Below are positions 27,647 through 30,505 of a DNA stretch of 30,505 nucleotides, in pieces. The notes below the pieces were generated by a model, which was not told the DNA's origin, ran no database searches, and was given only the letters and a program-made list of their open reading frames with translations. Position 1 is the first letter of the stretch. The number at the start of each line of letters is the position of its first letter. Made by a program: the position numbers and the translations under genes. The DNA comes from Azolla pinnata (taxonomy: Eukaryota > Streptophyta > Polypodiopsida > Salviniales > Salviniaceae), in contig JBBBWG010003969.1 in the NCBI GenBank assembly GCA_037176905.1, positions 1 through 30,505 on the forward strand, given 5' to 3'.

Positions 27647-28921
27647 AAATCCCTGGCGGATTTGCCTCTACTTTCACGCATACTTGTCGATTATCCCGAC
27701 ATCTTTGGTGAACCTGACATGAAAGGAAGCAGTAGGAGGATATCTGGTGCGGAGATGGTTTCAACAGGTGATTCGACAGGCGTTTCCCGTGGAGAGGAGA
27801 TGACGAAAGGCATGATGCAGATCGTGGAGCTCATGTTGAAAGCAAGAGATCGAGAGACGTTGATCGACAAAGCAGTTGATTGGACGGTTCAGATTACTGG
27901 CCGATTTGATGGCAAGAATATCACGAAGTTCCTTGCCACGTATCGGAACGAGATGCAGCAAAGAGACGTTCAGGATTAGACCCAGATAGCTAGTTTCAAG
28001 CGGGTGGTAGAGCCACAAGTCCGTGAGCGCATCATCGAGATCCAGAATGCCCAACCGACTTGGGCCAAGTTCGAGAAGGCGCTGCTCATGGAATATATGT
28101 TGGACGACGCATCGAGGATGACTTGACACGCGTTGATCAGCTGGATCGAGAAGAAGGGGAAGCATTTGAGCGTGTCGGGGTTGTACACTGAGTATGACAG
28201 GATGTACAACCGACTCCCGAGCGCCGACCAATGACTTCTCGATGGGGACAAAGTGCTGTTGTTCCTGAAGGCAGTGGACGCGAAAGACCGACGCGAGTTG
28301 GAAAGTCTGCTAGAAGATGAAATGCAGCCGAACGGGCTGGTGGCGGACTGGGCGACCGTGAAGAAGGCGTGCAACCACCTCGACAAGCGTCGGCAGTGGC
28401 TTGAAGACGCTGATGCTGAAACTGCCCAGCCACAGTCGTGGAAGAAGACACTGCCCACCATGAGCGAGCCAAGCAAGCCGACCAATGATTTTGACACGAA
28501 GGCGATGGAGGGATCCATCATTGAAGAACTGTCGAGAAAGTTCGAAACAGTTTCGTTGGCGAATATGAATCGCCGGACACAAAAAGGGAAGCAAACGTAC
28601 AGATGTGTCTGGTGCGACAACTTGGAGCATCAGAAACGCGACTGTGCTGAATTGCAGGAGGCAATCCACAGAAACGTCGTGTATTTGGATGGCTTTATGA
28701 TCTGTTCGAATGAAACCCGGAAGCCCTTAAGGGTGAATTTCGGAAAAGGCGGAATGAAGAAGATTGTCGAAGAGGAAGATGCGCAACATGTAGATACCAT
28801 GCACTACGCTGCGACTGCCGGAATTCGAGTCGGACGGGAGAATCTGAAGCCGATCGAAACAAGAGTTGGATTCTGGCCGACAGTCTTTGAATGCGAGAAG
28901 AAAGGAAGGATCAACTCGTAA
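27647..28921 (+). pseudogene. gag-like protein with zinc knuckle (relic 3)
   Basis: One frame with stops at 27977 (TAG), 28124 (TGA), 28232 (TGA) and 28919 (TAA). The product is helical and contains DGKNITKFLATYRNEM, PTWAKFEKALL and KKGKHLSVSGLYTEYDRMY, compatible with a capsid-like domain. The zinc knuckle CVWCDNLEHQKRDC is at 28604-28645. The region then has an RNVVYLDGF segment and a VNFGKGGMKKIV stretch that also fit relic 1. All four stops are one C-to-T change from Gln or Arg codons. Confidence 0.78.
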
Positions 28922-29524
28922 GTCTTGAAGCTTGCGGGTTGAAACGTGAAACATGTCACCGGATGGGCAGATCCGGTCGACAACATTACCAGCTTTGCGG
29001 AAGTTGTGTGCGACAATTACGAGGCGCTCGTGGATGAAAAGCGGAAGAGAACAACCAATGAAGATGGCGTGTCAAAGCGAACGAACACGAGAAGCGGGAA
29101 AAGAGAGGAGCAAGTGCAGCCGACTGCACGGAGGGAAGTTGGCGAAACGAGCGGGAATCCAAGTGGAACGACTCAACCGACGCGAATGGAAGTGGACGAT
29201 TTCGCAAAGATGGGAAAAGAACGCGTGGCACCAACTTATCGATTGAAGTTGGACATCGAGCAGGCGACCGATTTGCAGAAGGTCCTCGAAGAGAAGATTT
29301 TGGACAGCCACGTCGACCTTACCTTGAGAGAACTGCTCGGAATCGCGAAAAGAGAATTCCACGACACGATCGTGGACCTGATTAAACGAAAGCGCCAACA
29401 GTCGGATGAGGAGGAGGTGAGAACAAATACCATAACGATGGCAAAATCGAATGAGGAGACCGATAAGAGCGAGAAGTTGGCGGGCAGCCATTTCTCACGC
29501 TGTCGTGGAGAAAACCGTCCCTAG
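28922..29524 (+). pseudogene. Gag-pol linker region (relic 3)
   Basis: Same frame as the gag part; a further TGA lies at 28940. The frame then stays open to TAG at 29522. It encodes a polar, Arg/Glu-rich segment and then YRLKLDIEQATDLQ, LEEKILDSHVDLTLRELLGI and KREFHDTIVDLIKRKRQ, a helical domain of unknown function preceding the protease. After about 29484 a neighbouring frame looks more gene-like, so a frameshift is likely there. Confidence 0.65.
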
Positions 29525-30342
29525 GCAGAATTGGCGAAAAGGGTCGGTTGACACGAAGGAATCTAGGAGTAGGTCAGCTGGTATTAATGGAGACTAGGCT
29601 AGGTCGGCCGATGTGAAAGCATCGGAAAAAGGGGTGATATGACCGGTTGTCACGACCTCCCGACTTGGACTATAAAAGCGAGAGGTTTGGAGAAGATTGG
29701 TGGTTTTTTTGTTTTGTTTTGGAGGACGAAGTGCTGCCGATTTAGGGGCCGGGGAAACTTTCTCCTCTCTCTCTCTCTTTTTTTTCTTTGGGGTGTCTCA
29801 GGCTCGGGAGGCGGCATCTGCTCCGAGGGAAGCCCGCGTGCTCCCGGCAAATCTCCATCCCGCTGTCGTCGTGTCTTCCGGTATTTCGGTGTCTTGTGTA
29901 ATCCGGTTTTCAGGGAATTCGTAAAGTTTTTCGTTTCGTGGATTTCGTGTATTTTCGGGTTTTGTGTCTTTCGCGGGTTTCGAGTCTTCGGGTGTTCGTG
30001 GATTTCGTAGGCATCGTATGTATCCGAGAGGTCATGAATTACGGAATTCCGGGTGATTTGTAGATTACGGAATTTCGGGTAATCCGTAGGTTTCGGCTTT
30101 TCGGAGTTTCGCGCGTTTCGTGATTTCGTGGAGTTCGAGTCTTTGTGGACTCCACGGGATTTTGCGATATTCCAACCTACCTCCATGACTGCCAGTCGTT
30201 CCCCCCTCAACAAATTTATTTTGCTGCTCCTCCGACAGTTCAGTCTTTCCTCGGTCCAGGTCCCCCGTGGACCCGCCCTTTTACACGCGCGCGTACATTA
30301 ACATGACAATGGCCTCATTGGGCAAGAGCGACAATTGAAACA
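29525..30342 (+). other. LTR-like insertion within relic 3 (boundaries uncertain)
   Basis: From about 29648 the sequence no longer looks coding. TGTCACGACC at 29648 is a plausible LTR start, TATAAAAG is at 29671-29678, and a pyrimidine-rich run follows at 29760-29790. CCGGT stands directly before 29648 (29643-29647) and again at 30343-30347 directly after a CA, as in a 5-bp target duplication around a 695-bp LTR. The reading frames on both sides join in frame if this segment is taken out. Against it, bases just before 30342 also read like protease-upstream coding sequence, and the TATA box is unusually near the start. Confidence 0.45.
29880..30150. repeat. TTCG-rich short-period degenerate repeat
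   Basis: Units of about 9-13 bp built on TTTCGTGG, TTTCGGGT and TTACGGAATTTCGG follow each other irregularly. It is CpG-rich compared with the other repeats. It lies inside the LTR-like insertion. Confidence 0.6.
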
Positions 30343-30505
30343 CCGGTGAAGATCGGAGAAAGGAAGGAGGCCGTCGTCGCACTGATCGACTACGGATCGG
30401 AAATTAACCTCATATCGACGGAAATCTGCAAGCAAGGAAGGTGGCCGATCAACACGAACCATGGCTTGAAAATTCGAGCGGCGACTAAGGCGACGGAAGA
30501 TTTAT
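30343..30505 (+). pseudogene. Aspartic protease start (relic 3), cut by the window edge
   Basis: The frame reads PVKIGERKEAVVALIDYGSE and continues INLISTEICKQGRWPINT. The strand before the active site and the Asp are kept; the active-site box is Asp-Tyr-Gly-Ser where Asp-Thr/Ser/His-Gly-Ser/Ala is common. The domain continues past the right edge. Confidence 0.65.

Larger units (their letters stand above)
27647..30505 (+). mobile_element. Ty3/gypsy LTR retrotransposon relic 3 (continues beyond the window)
   Basis: A gag frame (27720-28921), a linker region (28946-29524 and on to about 29642) and an aspartic protease at the right edge (from about 30343) follow each other. RT and integrase would lie beyond the window. 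The gag zinc knuckle and the residues after it resemble those of relic 1. The element is GC-richer than relics 1 and 2 and, across 27647-29524, carries nonsense codons without frameshifts, so it is probably the youngest gypsy copy here. It is interrupted between the linker and protease by an LTR-like segment. Confidence 0.82.

Noticed and set aside
1..30505. CRISPR array or phage-defence system
   Set aside because: The tandem repeats have no unique spacers of constant length, and no cas or defence gene is present; the sequence is eukaryotic.

Overview
The window is nuclear DNA from a plant, most likely a land plant. One host gene has a clear seven-exon GT-AG structure and encodes a plant-type PARN-like protein. 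Around it lie decayed plant-style retrotransposons: Ty3/gypsy, Ty1/copia and an L1-type LINE with an endonuclease and a DUF4283-like first ORF. I cannot name the species. There are no prokaryotic operons, rRNA genes or CRISPR arrays, and I recognised no tRNA.

Layout. 1-660: short-period tandem repeats. 675-4960 (+): Ty3/gypsy relic 1, with gag zinc knuckle, RT, RNase H, integrase and a C-terminal module, followed by a possible 3' LTR. 4962-7300 (-): Ty3/gypsy relic 2, cut off just after the RT active site. 7585-8055: dyad-rich tandem repeat. 8090-11394 (+): a five-exon, intron-containing relic of a gene with N6/N4 amino-methyltransferase motifs and a long unrecognised N-terminal part. 11873-14106: two direct repeats of about 620 bp flanking a broken gene for a small, charged, possibly secreted protein. 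15057-20218 (-): the only gene that looks intact, a PARN-family protein of 697 residues that resembles Arabidopsis RRD1 and has lost most catalytic residues. 20219-21870: microsatellites and AT-rich intergenic DNA. 21870-26085 (+): LINE relic. 26086-27200 (+): fragment of a copia element with a candidate LTR. 27229-27618: orphan ORF. 27647-30505 (+): Ty3/gypsy relic 3, GC-richer, interrupted by an LTR-like insertion before its protease.

How the parts relate. Most of the window is transposable-element debris, and only the PARN-like gene appears able to make a full protein. The pieces of most interest are (1) the methyltransferase-like relic, which keeps its introns and has been inactivated mainly by in-frame stops that are each one C-to-T change from Gln or Arg codons; (2) the catalytically eroded PARN-like protein; and (3) the repeat pair with its charged-protein gene. 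The same nonsense-dominated decay is seen in the gypsy relics, which suggests long cytosine methylation and deamination across the locus. All assignments are by eye, without database searches.
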